The notes under the pieces were generated by a model that did not search any database, had not been told where the DNA came from, and was given only the letters and a program-made list of their open reading frames with translations. Shown here piece by piece: positions 5,074 through 12,934 of a stretch of DNA of 64,000 nt. The position numbers were made by a program, and so were the translations under genes. The stretch covers positions 1 through 64,000 of the IMG/VR virus record IMGVR_UViG_3300042879_004946; one strand, 5' to 3'. The DNA is from a virus. The first letter of the stretch is position 1. Every line of letters begins with the position of its first letter.

Positions 5074-6657
5074 TTACTGATTAGAAAACTCCCATCTTAT
5101 GTTACCACAATCGTAAATACGATATATTTTACGATTAAACATTATTTCTTTTTCTGTTTTATTTCTATCAAAACCCTGTTTAACCAACACAGATTTTTTA
5201 AAATTTAATCTATGATATCTAATACCGTTATGTACATACCAATAATTTGGTTTTGTCGACCCACAATTATTAAACCCTAGTTTTGTGTAAACACCACCAG
5301 TAAACCAACGATTGTCTGAGTAAGATATGATTTTTTTAACTTTAAAATTTTTAATAAAAAAATTAAATAGTTTGGAGGCCGCTCCCACCACAATCGTATT
5401 TTTCTTATTACAAAATCTAATTAATTCCCAATCAGTGTTATTACCAACACCATTTCTTTTACCAAAAGTCATTAAAGAAACTAATTCGTCTTTATAATAT
5501 AACCCAATTTTAACCGTAGAAGAGACATTTCCTTGTATATGGTTTTCGGATAAAAAAAGGTTACTTTCGTTTGACGTAACCTTTTTTATTTCACAATTTC
5601 TAGAATATATTTTGTTTGAAATTAACTTGAGTTTATTTTTTAATATAGATAAAACAGTTTCTTGTTTAAACAACCATTCATCTTCGAAAATATGAATTAA
5701 TTCGATGTTAGATTTTTTACATAAATTAGTTTTTACCAAATGGTAATCATTGGTAAGATATAATTCATTATGCCAATAAATTCCATCAAATTCAATGGCA
5801 GTTTTTATAGATGGAATATAAATATCAATTTCAAGAGAAGAATTAGGTATTTTATTATGTCTTTCATATTCTACACCCCAATCATCTAATATAGAACATA
5901 ATGAATCTTCATAAGATGATGAAAAACTCATGCCAATTGGATTACATTTTGTACATAAAACGTAATTATGTTTTTTTCTTTCTCGTAATAAATTTTGTGT
6001 TATAGAATATACATCATCACATTTATGACATTTAATGTGAAGCATAGATAAATCAGTCGATATTTTTTTAATTTCTAACTCTGGATACCGTTCAATAACC
6101 TTATTACTTAATAAATTTCTATAATCATCCGATTTAACAAAGTTATCAACCCCATATTTTATATTACAGGTTTCTTTATACTTTTCAAAATTGTTATATT
6201 TTTTATTTCCGTACAACTTCGATTTTGTTTGTAACATTTTTTCAGTGTTGTTATAGTTTTTATTACCATAAGTTTCGATTTTGGTTTTATCACGTTTTTT
6301 GATAAAGTCTTTATGTTGGGTATAAAACTCAACACCATGGTTTTTTAAGTTGGATTCTTTGATTTTATTAATTAATAAACCACTATTGTTTGCACATTCT
6401 AATGAACAAAATTGATTATATCCTCTGTCAAATCTTTCTGAAAATTTAACTTCGGTATTACAAGATTGGCATTTTGGTTTTTGTGTTAGATTCTTGAAAT
6501 AGAACCATATTTTTTCTTTAAAAGAAGATTCCGATTTTAAATGTTGTTGACAATAAGATGTTATATCAACATACTCTTGGGGGTGATTTTTTGCAAACCA
6601 CACCTCTTTGGTTTTGTGACCAGATTTATTATCTGTTGTAAAAAAAGAAAAGTCCAT
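5074..6657 (-). CDS. Putative Vsr-like (PD-(D/E)XK) homing endonuclease A
   Basis: The 527-residue protein begins at ATG 6657 (MDFSFFTTDNKSGHK), chosen because its paralogue at 7310 starts the same way. The upstream frame has only a TTG start. Domains in order are: a CxxC...C zinc finger (CQSCNTEV...FCSLECAN, about 85-115); repeated xxTKxKxYGNxxYxN/KYGVDNF DNA-binding-like motifs (about 120-190); a second CxxC pair (about 205-235); a Vsr-like nuclease core (LEIDIYIPSIKTAIEFDGIY, then WHNE); and a long C-terminal domain with MTFGKRNG, WELIRFCNK and SYSDNRWF. This matches phage endonucleases often called Hef-like or EDxHD homing endonucleases. It sits beside the tail tube gene. Two paralogues lie in the window, indicating mobility. 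Confidence 0.75.
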   Translation of the reverse strand: MDFSFFTTDNKSGHKTKEVWFAKNHPQEYVDITSYCQQHLKSESSFKEKIWFYFKNLTQKPKCQSCNTEVKFSERFDRGYNQFCSLECANNSGLLINKIKESNLKNHGVEFYTQHKDFIKKRDKTKIETYGNKNYNNTEKMLQTKSKLYGNKKYNNFEKYKETCNIKYGVDNFVKSDDYRNLLSNKVIERYPELEIKKISTDLSMLHIKCHKCDDVYSITQNLLRERKKHNYVLCTKCNPIGMSFSSSYEDSLCSILDDWGVEYERHNKIPNSSLEIDIYIPSIKTAIEFDGIYWHNELYLTNDYHLVKTNLCKKSNIELIHIFEDEWLFKQETVLSILKNKLKLISNKIYSRNCEIKKVTSNESNLFLSENHIQGNVSSTVKIGLYYKDELVSLMTFGKRNGVGNNTDWELIRFCNKKNTIVVGAASKLFNFFIKNFKVKKIISYSDNRWFTGGVYTKLGFNNCGSTKPNYWYVHNGIRYHRLNFKKSVLVKQGFDRNKTEKEIMFNRKIYRIYDCGNIRWEFSNQ

Positions 6658-6766
6658 ACATTTATTTATTAATAAATATACGGACTTTTTGTTGGTTGTC
6701 AAGTATGTACTTATTTAACAAAAATAAATACATACAGAGAAGACGAAGTTTGTATTTGATAGAGGA

Positions 6767-7255
6767 TCAAAATACGCTTATAGCACGATCAAAACGAAGT
6801 GTTGCTGTTATTTCAGCAATATCGTTGGAATCATAAGCTAAAGAACCGAAATCAACATCGTTTAACATGGTTCCTTGAAGAATCCATTTTTCTACGATAA
6901 CACCGGTTGGGTCTAACATTTCCAATTCAACATCTTTCTTGTATCCAGCAGCGTAACCTTGTCTACCTGTTACTGATTCCGAATGTAAACGTACCCATTC
7001 CATAAGAGCTTGAGTCGCAGAAGGGCCAATCGGGTCACGAAAAGTTACACTAATAGTTTCCCAGTTAAATCTACCTGTAACAAAAGTTGAAGTATTAAGA
7101 AATTGGATTTCAGTTTCTTGTGCCGTATATTTCGGTCTAGAAGCTGATTTAACATACCACTCCTGGATGCCAAGCGGAGAAGGGAATCTTAAAATAAATC
7201 GATTCTGTTTTTTTGGTTCGTAAGGAATGGGCATCCTCATTAATAAATCTGCCAT
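6767..7255 (-). CDS. Tail tube protein (T4 gp19-like)
   Basis: The 162-residue size and sequence fit the gp19 tail tube family: an N-terminal PYEPKKQNRFILRFPSPLG, a central RFNWETISVTFRDPIGPSATQ (about residues 62-82), and a C-terminal strand TATLRFDRAISVF. Family knowledge says hexamers stack to form the inner tube inside the contractile sheath. The gene is flanked on both sides by related endonuclease genes (5074-6657 and 7310-8923). The sheath gene lies about 7 kb away on the same strand, although tube and sheath genes are adjacent in T4. Confidence 0.9.
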   Translation of the reverse strand: MADLLMRMPIPYEPKKQNRFILRFPSPLGIQEWYVKSASRPKYTAQETEIQFLNTSTFVTGRFNWETISVTFRDPIGPSATQALMEWVRLHSESVTGRQGYAAGYKKDVELEMLDPTGVIVEKWILQGTMLNDVDFGSLAYDSNDIAEITATLRFDRAISVF

Positions 7256-7260
7256 GTTTT

Positions 7261-7291
7261 ATTGTTTTTTAGTTTATTATTATTATATTTG
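7261..7291 (+). promoter_or_regulatory. Near-consensus host-type promoter for endonuclease B
   Basis: ATTG (one mismatch to TTTG) at 7261-7264, 19 bases, then TATATTTG at 7284-7291, with the endonuclease ATG at 7310. The intergenic space to the tail tube start is only 54 bases. Confidence 0.5.
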
Positions 7292-7309
7292 TTTCATACT
7301 TATAAATAT

Positions 7310-8923
7310 ATGATAAACGAATATTTTTTATTTTTTATGGATAATAAATCTGGTTGGAAAACCAACGAAAAAAAATTATCCAAAAAAGAACCAAAAATTT
7401 ATGAAGAAGTTAAAAAATTTATTGAAAATAATTCTTTAAACTATTTACCTTTTCAACAACAAGTTTGGCACTTTATTAATAAATATACAGAAATACCAAA
7501 ATGTGCAGAATGTAATAAAGAATTAATTTTTAAAAGAAGTTTAAAAGAAGGATACGGAAAATATTGTTCTTTAAGTTGTACTAATAAAAATAAAGAACAT
7601 ATTGAAAAATCTAAAAAAACTTGGTTAGGTAAATTTGAAGAAACACAAAAAAAAATCAAAAAAACAAATAAAGAAAGGTATGGTGTAGAAAATACATATC
7701 AAAATTTAGAATTAGTAAAAAATGGCTTTATAAAAAATCACGGTGTTGATCATGTATCAAAAGTTGAAGGTGTCACTGAGAGAAAAAAGTTAACTAACAT
7801 GGAAAAATATGGAAAGACAACAATCCTATCAACACCAGAAGTATTGGGTAAAACACATGATACTAGAAGAAAATACTTTATTGAAAAATATGATAAATTT
7901 AATTTTATAACACATACTGGTGATACTTTAAATATTCTTTGCCAAACATGTAATAAAAACTATGATATTCATCGTAATAGTTTTAGATATCGTGTTTTAG
8001 TAGGTGTTAATCCTTGTACGTTGTGTAACCCAATAAATGAATCAGTTTCTATTCAAGAAAAAGAATTACAAAAATTAATAACAGAGATAACCGATGGGAA
8101 TTGTTTGCTTAATGATAGAACCTTAATATCCCCCAAAGAATTGGATGTTTTTATTCCTAATAAAAACATCGCAATAGAATATAATGGTGTTTATTGGCAT
8201 AATGAATTTTTTGTTGAGAAAGATTACCATTTAAAAAAGTATTTAAATTGTAAATCTAAAAATGTTGATCTAATACAAATCTTTCAAGATGAATGGGAGG
8301 TTAAAAAAGACATTGTAACTTCTTTAATAAAAAATAGGTTGGGGATTAATGGTAAAAATGTAATATATGCGAGAAAGTGTGAGATAAAATTGGTGGACAA
8401 TAAAGAACATAATGATTTTTTAAATAAAAACCATATTCAAGGAAAAGTTAATTCTTCAGTTAAGTTAGGTTTATATTATAAGGATGAATTAGTGTCATTG
8501 ATGACATTTGGTAGGCTTAGAAAATCTTTAGGTTCTAAACACGTTGAAGGTGAATGGGAGTTGATAAGATTCTGTAATAAGTTAAATTACAATGTTTTAG
8601 GTGGGGCTTCTAGGTTATTTAAATCTTTTATAAAAACGTATGACCCTAAAAAAATATTATCTTTTTCTGATAATAGGCTTTTTAATGGTAATATGTATAA
8701 AGTATTAGGGTTTGAGTATGAGGGGTATTCGAAACCGTCTTATTTTTATGTTATAAACGGAATTAGGTACCATAGATATAACTTTAGAAAAGATGTTTTA
8801 GTTGCTGAAGGTTACGACAAAAATAAAACCGAACACCAAATAATGGAAGAAAGGGGTATACCCAGAATATACGATTGTGGCAATAAAAAATGGGTTTGGA
8901 AACCCCAAACCCATCTTCTATAA
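7310..8923 (+). CDS. Putative Vsr-like (PD-(D/E)XK) homing endonuclease B
   Basis: A 537-residue paralogue of the endonucleases at 5074-6657 and 12935-14419. It shows DNKSGWKTNEKK near the start, a CxxC...C finger (CAECNKEL...YCSLSCTN), repeated KERYGVENTYQ/KNHGVDHVSK/MEKYGKTTILS motifs, and a second CxxC pair. The nuclease-like core is ELDVFIPNKNIAIEYNGVYW followed by HNE. The C-terminal domain has SSVKLGLYYKDELVSLMTFG, WELIRFCNK and SFSDNRLF. It is inserted on the opposite strand between two minus-strand structural genes with its own promoter, as expected for a free-standing mobile gene. Its 3' end contains a strong inverted repeat that probably terminates the convergent gene. Confidence 0.75.
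   Translation: MINEYFLFFMDNKSGWKTNEKKLSKKEPKIYEEVKKFIENNSLNYLPFQQQVWHFINKYTEIPKCAECNKELIFKRSLKEGYGKYCSLSCTNKNKEHIEKSKKTWLGKFEETQKKIKKTNKERYGVENTYQNLELVKNGFIKNHGVDHVSKVEGVTERKKLTNMEKYGKTTILSTPEVLGKTHDTRRKYFIEKYDKFNFITHTGDTLNILCQTCNKNYDIHRNSFRYRVLVGVNPCTLCNPINESVSIQEKELQKLITEITDGNCLLNDRTLISPKELDVFIPNKNIAIEYNGVYWHNEFFVEKDYHLKKYLNCKSKNVDLIQIFQDEWEVKKDIVTSLIKNRLGINGKNVIYARKCEIKLVDNKEHNDFLNKNHIQGKVNSSVKLGLYYKDELVSLMTFGRLRKSLGSKHVEGEWELIRFCNKLNYNVLGGASRLFKSFIKTYDPKKILSFSDNRLFNGNMYKVLGFEYEGYSKPSYFYVINGIRYHRYNFRKDVLVAEGYDKNKTEHQIMEERGIPRIYDCGNKKWVWKPQTHLL
8884..8914 (-). terminator. Terminator of the 8937-11414 gene, embedded in the endonuclease B coding region
   Basis: A perfect 10-bp stem (8890-8899 with 8905-8914) with a 5-base loop. 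In the minus sense it is followed by TTTTTTATTG. It lies inside the last codons of the convergent endonuclease B gene. Confidence 0.7.
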
Positions 8924-8936
8924 AAATTTATTTTTG

Positions 8937-11414
8937 TTAAGAAATTTTAAACATTAAATTTTTTATTTTATTAATTTCTTCGGTTAAAAGTGGATTTACT
9001 TTTTTAACTGATTCTTGTTTAGGTTCAGGTTTTGTTTTGGTGGGTTTTTTGGTTCCACCAATTTTAGTATCAGAGCTACTACTTAATTTACCCTGTCTTT
9101 TAAGCTTATACATATATTGGAACATATTCATAAGTTCGGTAATAAAACTAATCATGTTGTTTTTTAGATCACTTTTAGCTTTAGCTTTCTTACCTTTTCT
9201 TTCAACTAAGTAAGATTCACCCATAGAAACTTTATTAATATTCCCACCACCAAGGGTACCCATTTTACCAACCATACCACCGGCATCTTTAAAAGTCATA
9301 CCCCTGAATTTACCTTTATACACTATTTCTATTAACTCATTAATAAAGTTACCCATTGCCTCAACATTTTGAGGGTTACCTGGATCTACGTTAAATGTTT
9401 TAGTAAAATCCTTACTCATTATTGGGTTAGCTTTAAGTTTTTGGACAAATTTATCAATTACCTTATCACCTGTATTGTCCATTTTTTTAATTTTGTTTCT
9501 GATGATTTCAACACGGGTCATAAAACTTTCAAAAAATTTAAGTTTATTTTGGTCGATACCAGATTTTTGTTTTAAAATTTTTATTACTTCTGGGTCTTTT
9601 ATAAATTTACCTTCAGAAATTAAATTGTTGTTTGACATTTCGTTTATTAATTTATTATTTTTAATCATAGATTCAGAAAGTTGAGTACACCCTACAGAAT
9701 AAGTTCCTCCATCTTCTCTTTTAACTTTAACTTCACCTTTTTTAATTGAATCGTCTTCCGTGCTATTGGCAATAACTTCAACCGCTTTTCCGGCTTTTGT
9801 TTTTACTTTTTGACCTTTAGTAAATTTAGAACAAGGATTTTCTTTTAAATCTTCTTTTTTATCACCAAACAATTCAGGTGATGCCATTTTTCTATTGTTG
9901 TATGTAAACTTAAAGAATCCTGCTAAATCATTAAAAAGACCTTCTTTATTATTTTTCCCTTCACCACCTTTTTCTTCTTTTTTATTATCATCCTCTTTTG
10001 GTTGTTCAGGTAAAACTGGTTGATTTTGTTCAGTACCTTTAATCGGTTGAATAGAATTTAAAAGGTCTTGTAAAGTTTTAGCTCTTGATTGTTTCTGACC
10101 TTTCATTCTCATCAATTTAACCAACGCTCCAGTAGCTAAAACAGCAATACCTAGAGGGGCTAAAACAGAACCAACCGAGGCAATTTTTGTCGCCAAAACA
10201 GTACCCGCAGTACTACCAGCAACACCTTTTACGGCTTGTTTAATTAATACTTTTGCAGTAAAAGAAGCAGCTTTACTAATACCAAACAAGTTTCTACCCT
10301 GCTTCATGTCACCATAAGTGTCACCTTGGAACAACTCCCCAACACTTTTATTAGCGTTATCACCACCAACTAATTGCTGTAGTTTACTTACCTGATCCAT
10401 TGAATCACCGGCACCGTTACCATCGAACATGTGACTAACATTTTCAGCACCCATTTTGTTAACAAAATTAGATACGTCAGCCCCAGTTTTCATTGGGTTA
10501 CTAGGGTCTATTTGATTTGCCCAATGAAGAAATCCTTTAGGATCACCACCACGTCCACCTGTAAAAGTTTGATAAATAGCGTCTTCTCCAGGGATACCTT
10601 TTTTATTAAGCCACGATTCTAATAAAGTTTTTAACCAATCAGTTTGTGCTAACCAACCCAAAGTACCTAAAGAACCACCAACTGCGGTTAATATTAAAGG
10701 TAAATTATTAGATTTTAAGGTTTTCATTCTTTCACTATCTCTATCAGCTGCATCACCTTTTTTCGCTTGTAATTTTGTTCTTACATCTTCCGCTTCATCT
10801 TCGTTAATATCTTCTACTTCATCAGTTAAAAGTTCTGTATCTTTATCAACTTTTTCTTTTTCAGAATCCATTACAGAATATGCTGCAGATAAATCAACGT
10901 CCAAGAACTTTTTAACATATTCTCCCAAATCCTCAATAATGGTGTTTGCAGCATCAATAGGTAAAAACCCCTCTTCTTTGGGATCTTTTTTGGTTGCCAC
11001 AACAACAGAATCATAAACTGCAGAAATTTCTAAAACAGTATTTAAAAAATCTTGACCTTTTTTATTGTTAGGAAATTCAGGATTTTTTTCTTTTATACTA
11101 CTATTAAGAGCTTTAATCATTTCATTACCTTTTTTATCGATAATAGTTTGAATTTTAGCAGCCGCTTCTTGGTCTATTTTACCTTTACCTAAAATTTTAC
11201 CACCTGCTTTATATCTACCCAATTTAGATAAACCGTATTTTACCTTTTCCCAAAGACCTTCATTTAATGTTTCATACTCTTCTTTGGACAATCTATTTTC
11301 AAACAACATTTTGTTGCTTTTATTATATAAATCAACGACTTCCAAAAGATCTTTTAAATCTTTTTGAAATTGTATTTCCAATGATTTGTTTAAATCTTCT
11401 TTAGTTAATTTCAT
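8937..11414 (-). CDS. Large virion-type protein with membrane segments and candidate protease sites
   Basis: This 825-residue protein of unknown family has a helical, charged N-terminus (1-235). Hydrophobic segments follow at about 237-257 (LPLILTAVGGSLGTLGWLA) and 398-432 (small-residue rich, GIAVLATGALVKLM). A Lys/Glu-rich linker (460-495) leads to an SH3/KOW-like stretch at about 527-580 (KGQKVKT...KREDGGTYSV). Three (L/I)xE motifs then fall within 22 residues (LSE, INE, ISE, about 579-601), before a helical C-terminus ending LTEEINKIKNLM. The T4 prohead protease cuts after such motifs, so this may be a processed, internally packaged or injected protein. Membrane insertion and processing are both inference. 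It lies between tail genes with its own AT-rich start region. Confidence 0.55.
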   Translation of the reverse strand: MKLTKEDLNKSLEIQFQKDLKDLLEVVDLYNKSNKMLFENRLSKEEYETLNEGLWEKVKYGLSKLGRYKAGGKILGKGKIDQEAAAKIQTIIDKKGNEMIKALNSSIKEKNPEFPNNKKGQDFLNTVLEISAVYDSVVVATKKDPKEEGFLPIDAANTIIEDLGEYVKKFLDVDLSAAYSVMDSEKEKVDKDTELLTDEVEDINEDEAEDVRTKLQAKKGDAADRDSERMKTLKSNNLPLILTAVGGSLGTLGWLAQTDWLKTLLESWLNKKGIPGEDAIYQTFTGGRGGDPKGFLHWANQIDPSNPMKTGADVSNFVNKMGAENVSHMFDGNGAGDSMDQVSKLQQLVGGDNANKSVGELFQGDTYGDMKQGRNLFGISKAASFTAKVLIKQAVKGVAGSTAGTVLATKIASVGSVLAPLGIAVLATGALVKLMRMKGQKQSRAKTLQDLLNSIQPIKGTEQNQPVLPEQPKEDDNKKEEKGGEGKNNKEGLFNDLAGFFKFTYNNRKMASPELFGDKKEDLKENPCSKFTKGQKVKTKAGKAVEVIANSTEDDSIKKGEVKVKREDGGTYSVGCTQLSESMIKNNKLINEMSNNNLISEGKFIKDPEVIKILKQKSGIDQNKLKFFESFMTRVEIIRNKIKKMDNTGDKVIDKFVQKLKANPIMSKDFTKTFNVDPGNPQNVEAMGNFINELIEIVYKGKFRGMTFKDAGGMVGKMGTLGGGNINKVSMGESYLVERKGKKAKAKSDLKNNMISFITELMNMFQYMYKLKRQGKLSSSSDTKIGGTKKPTKTKPEPKQESVKKVNPLLTEEINKIKNLMFKIS

Positions 11415-11464
11415 TTTTTGTATATTTATTTTTATATAAATATTTGCTTTTTAAATAAAATTAT

Positions 11465-11495
11465 TTTGTAAATAATCTTTTTATATTTATCTTTG
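11465..11495 (+). promoter_or_regulatory. Bacteroidetes-type promoter for the small membrane protein
   Basis: TTTG at 11465-11468, 19 bases, TATCTTTG at 11488-11495, and the ATG 20 bases further on. Elements and spacing are the same as upstream of the peptidase gene and the ncRNA. Confidence 0.7.
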
Positions 11496-11514
11496 TAAAA
11501 CCAAATTAACAACA

Positions 11515-11766
11515 ATGGAAACAAAACCAAAAATCAAAAATCAAATTAATCAGTGGTCAAAATGGTCTGTTATCTATTTATTGATTCTTTTAATTAATTT
11601 ATTCGCAATCAAAATTGGTGATTCCTCTACTGTTATTTATTTTTTAAATTTTTTAAACGTTATCTTTTTTGGTTATAAATCTGTTGTCGCAGTTTTTGAA
11701 CGCGAATTTTGGGCGGACATTTATAAAAACCCAACAATGAAAGACGATTATTTTAATTTACCTTAA
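11515..11766 (+). CDS. Small inner-membrane protein (moron-like)
   Basis: An 83-residue protein with a charged N-terminus, two predicted membrane helices (about residues 19-36, VIYLLILLINLFAIKIG, and 41-60, VIYFLNFLNVIFFGYK) and a short acidic tail. No family is recognised. It is the only plus-strand gene in this structural block and carries its own host-type promoter and terminator, the arrangement of a moron expressed independently of the late genes. Small membrane proteins of this kind often alter host physiology or block superinfection, but that is inference from context. Confidence 0.65.
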   Translation: METKPKIKNQINQWSKWSVIYLLILLINLFAIKIGDSSTVIYFLNFLNVIFFGYKSVVAVFEREFWADIYKNPTMKDDYFNLP

Positions 11767-11767
11767 A

Positions 11768-11798
11768 TAAAAAAAACCCCTCACTGAGGGGTTTTTTA
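11768..11798 (+). terminator. Bidirectional rho-independent terminator
   Basis: CCCCTCA-CTGAGGGG-type hairpin at 11777-11791 with six T after it and an A-run before it. It can terminate both the plus-strand moron and the minus-strand gene at 11817-12329. Confidence 0.8.
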
Positions 11799-11816
11799 TT
11801 GATTAATTTTAAAAAA

Positions 11817-12329
11817 TTATTTAAAAAGGTTTCTAAAAAAAGATTTTTTCTCTTGTGGAGATTTTGTAACCAATTCTTTTTCCATTGATTTAACATCTTT
11901 TGGTGCTGGAACGTCAGAACCAAAAGTGCTCTTCCAGGCCGCTACAGCCGCACCAATAGCGAGACCAGCACCGGCTAAAAATTGTGCAAGTGGTACAGCT
12001 CCACCTGTGGCAAATTCACCTAGAGCCTCTTTCACCATTTTTGGTTTACTCATATAAGAAGTTTTTCCCTTTCCTTTTGCCATATGTTTTTTAGCCTCAG
12101 GAGCTTGAGATAATTTTTTCTTCATTGGTGATACAGAAGGCATACCTTCAGATTGGTCTACGATTTTACCTGAAATTTTATTTTTAACATATTTTTTAGC
12201 CTCAGGCCCTTGTTTAGGAATCATATTTTTAACTGGAGTTTTACCGTTATTTTCTGTTGATTCCATTACGAAATTTTCAACAACCATTTCAAGTTGTTCT
12301 TTAGTGATTTTGTATCTTGTGTTTCCCAT
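11817..12329 (-). CDS. Hypothetical virion-type protein with one hydrophobic segment
   Basis: This 170-residue basic protein opens MGNTRYKITKEQLEMVVENFVMEST, a helix with glutamate sites like the packaged-protein group. A low-complexity basic middle contains two copies of an xxPEAKKxx motif (about residues 43-48 and 76-80). An Ala/Gly-rich hydrophobic stretch (about 107-130, PLAQFLAGAGLAIGAAVAAW) and a charged C-terminus follow. No family is recognised. Just 8 bases separate its start from the gene at 12338-12892, so both are probably co-transcribed. A lysine-rich protein with a hydrophobic patch could be internal to the virion. Confidence 0.55.
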   Translation of the reverse strand: MGNTRYKITKEQLEMVVENFVMESTENNGKTPVKNMIPKQGPEAKKYVKNKISGKIVDQSEGMPSVSPMKKKLSQAPEAKKHMAKGKGKTSYMSKPKMVKEALGEFATGGAVPLAQFLAGAGLAIGAAVAAWKSTFGSDVPAPKDVKSMEKELVTKSPQEKKSFFRNLFK

Positions 12330-12337
12330 TTTTATTT

Positions 12338-12892
12338 TTATTTTTTAGGTGTGTAATTTACTAATTTATTGAAGTTACTTAGTTCTTTTTGAATATCTTC
12401 ATTGATTAAAGGTTTTCTAGAGTTTTTGGATTCATCAAAGGATGATAACGTATTTACTCTAGAATTAGGATCATTTTTTTCTAAAGATTTAAAAATATTT
12501 TTAGATGTATTCGAATCACATTTTATATAATGGTCACCAACAAATAAATCATACTTTCCTTTTCCTCTTTTTTTAGAGATTATCTGTTGGCTTTTACCTA
12601 TAGTGAAATTGTAACTTATTTGCAAAAAATCTGGCATATTTACATTACCCACGGCAGAAGATTTTAAATCCTTAATTTTTTCTGGATTATTCGTTATAAT
12701 GGTTAAAATTTTATCAGCGATTTGTTGATCGTCACCACCTTCACATTTACCCCCATAACAATTAAAAAGTCCCATATAATCTTCTCTTGATCCTTCTACC
12801 AAAGGTTTTTTAGGATTTTTAGATATACCGGCTTGTTTTAAAGTACTTTCAATAAGTACATCAATCATTTTCTTTTTTACAATTTTTGACAT
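12338..12892 (-). CDS. Hypothetical protein with (I/L)xE-type motifs
   Basis: A 184-residue protein that starts MSKIVKKKMIDVLIEST, with possible cleavage motifs LIE (about residue 14) and LVEG (about 31-34). A central region contains FNCYGGKCEGGDD (about 43-55), a possible metal or disulfide pair. A C-terminal PLINEDIQKELSNFN repeats the motif style. The function is not recognised. The upstream AT-rich segment (TATATTTATATAA in the minus sense) is similar to those before other structural genes. Downstream it abuts the 11817-12329 gene. Confidence 0.55.
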   Translation of the reverse strand: MSKIVKKKMIDVLIESTLKQAGISKNPKKPLVEGSREDYMGLFNCYGGKCEGGDDQQIADKILTIITNNPEKIKDLKSSAVGNVNMPDFLQISYNFTIGKSQQIISKKRGKGKYDLFVGDHYIKCDSNTSKNIFKSLEKNDPNSRVNTLSSFDESKNSRKPLINEDIQKELSNFNKLVNYTPKK

Positions 12893-12934
12893 AGTATTTT
12901 TTATTATATAAATATATTCATTTTTGATAAAAAT

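Noticed and set aside
8937-11414. Small plus-strand ORFs within the large minus-strand gene
   Set aside because: They are shadow frames without start context or family resemblance.
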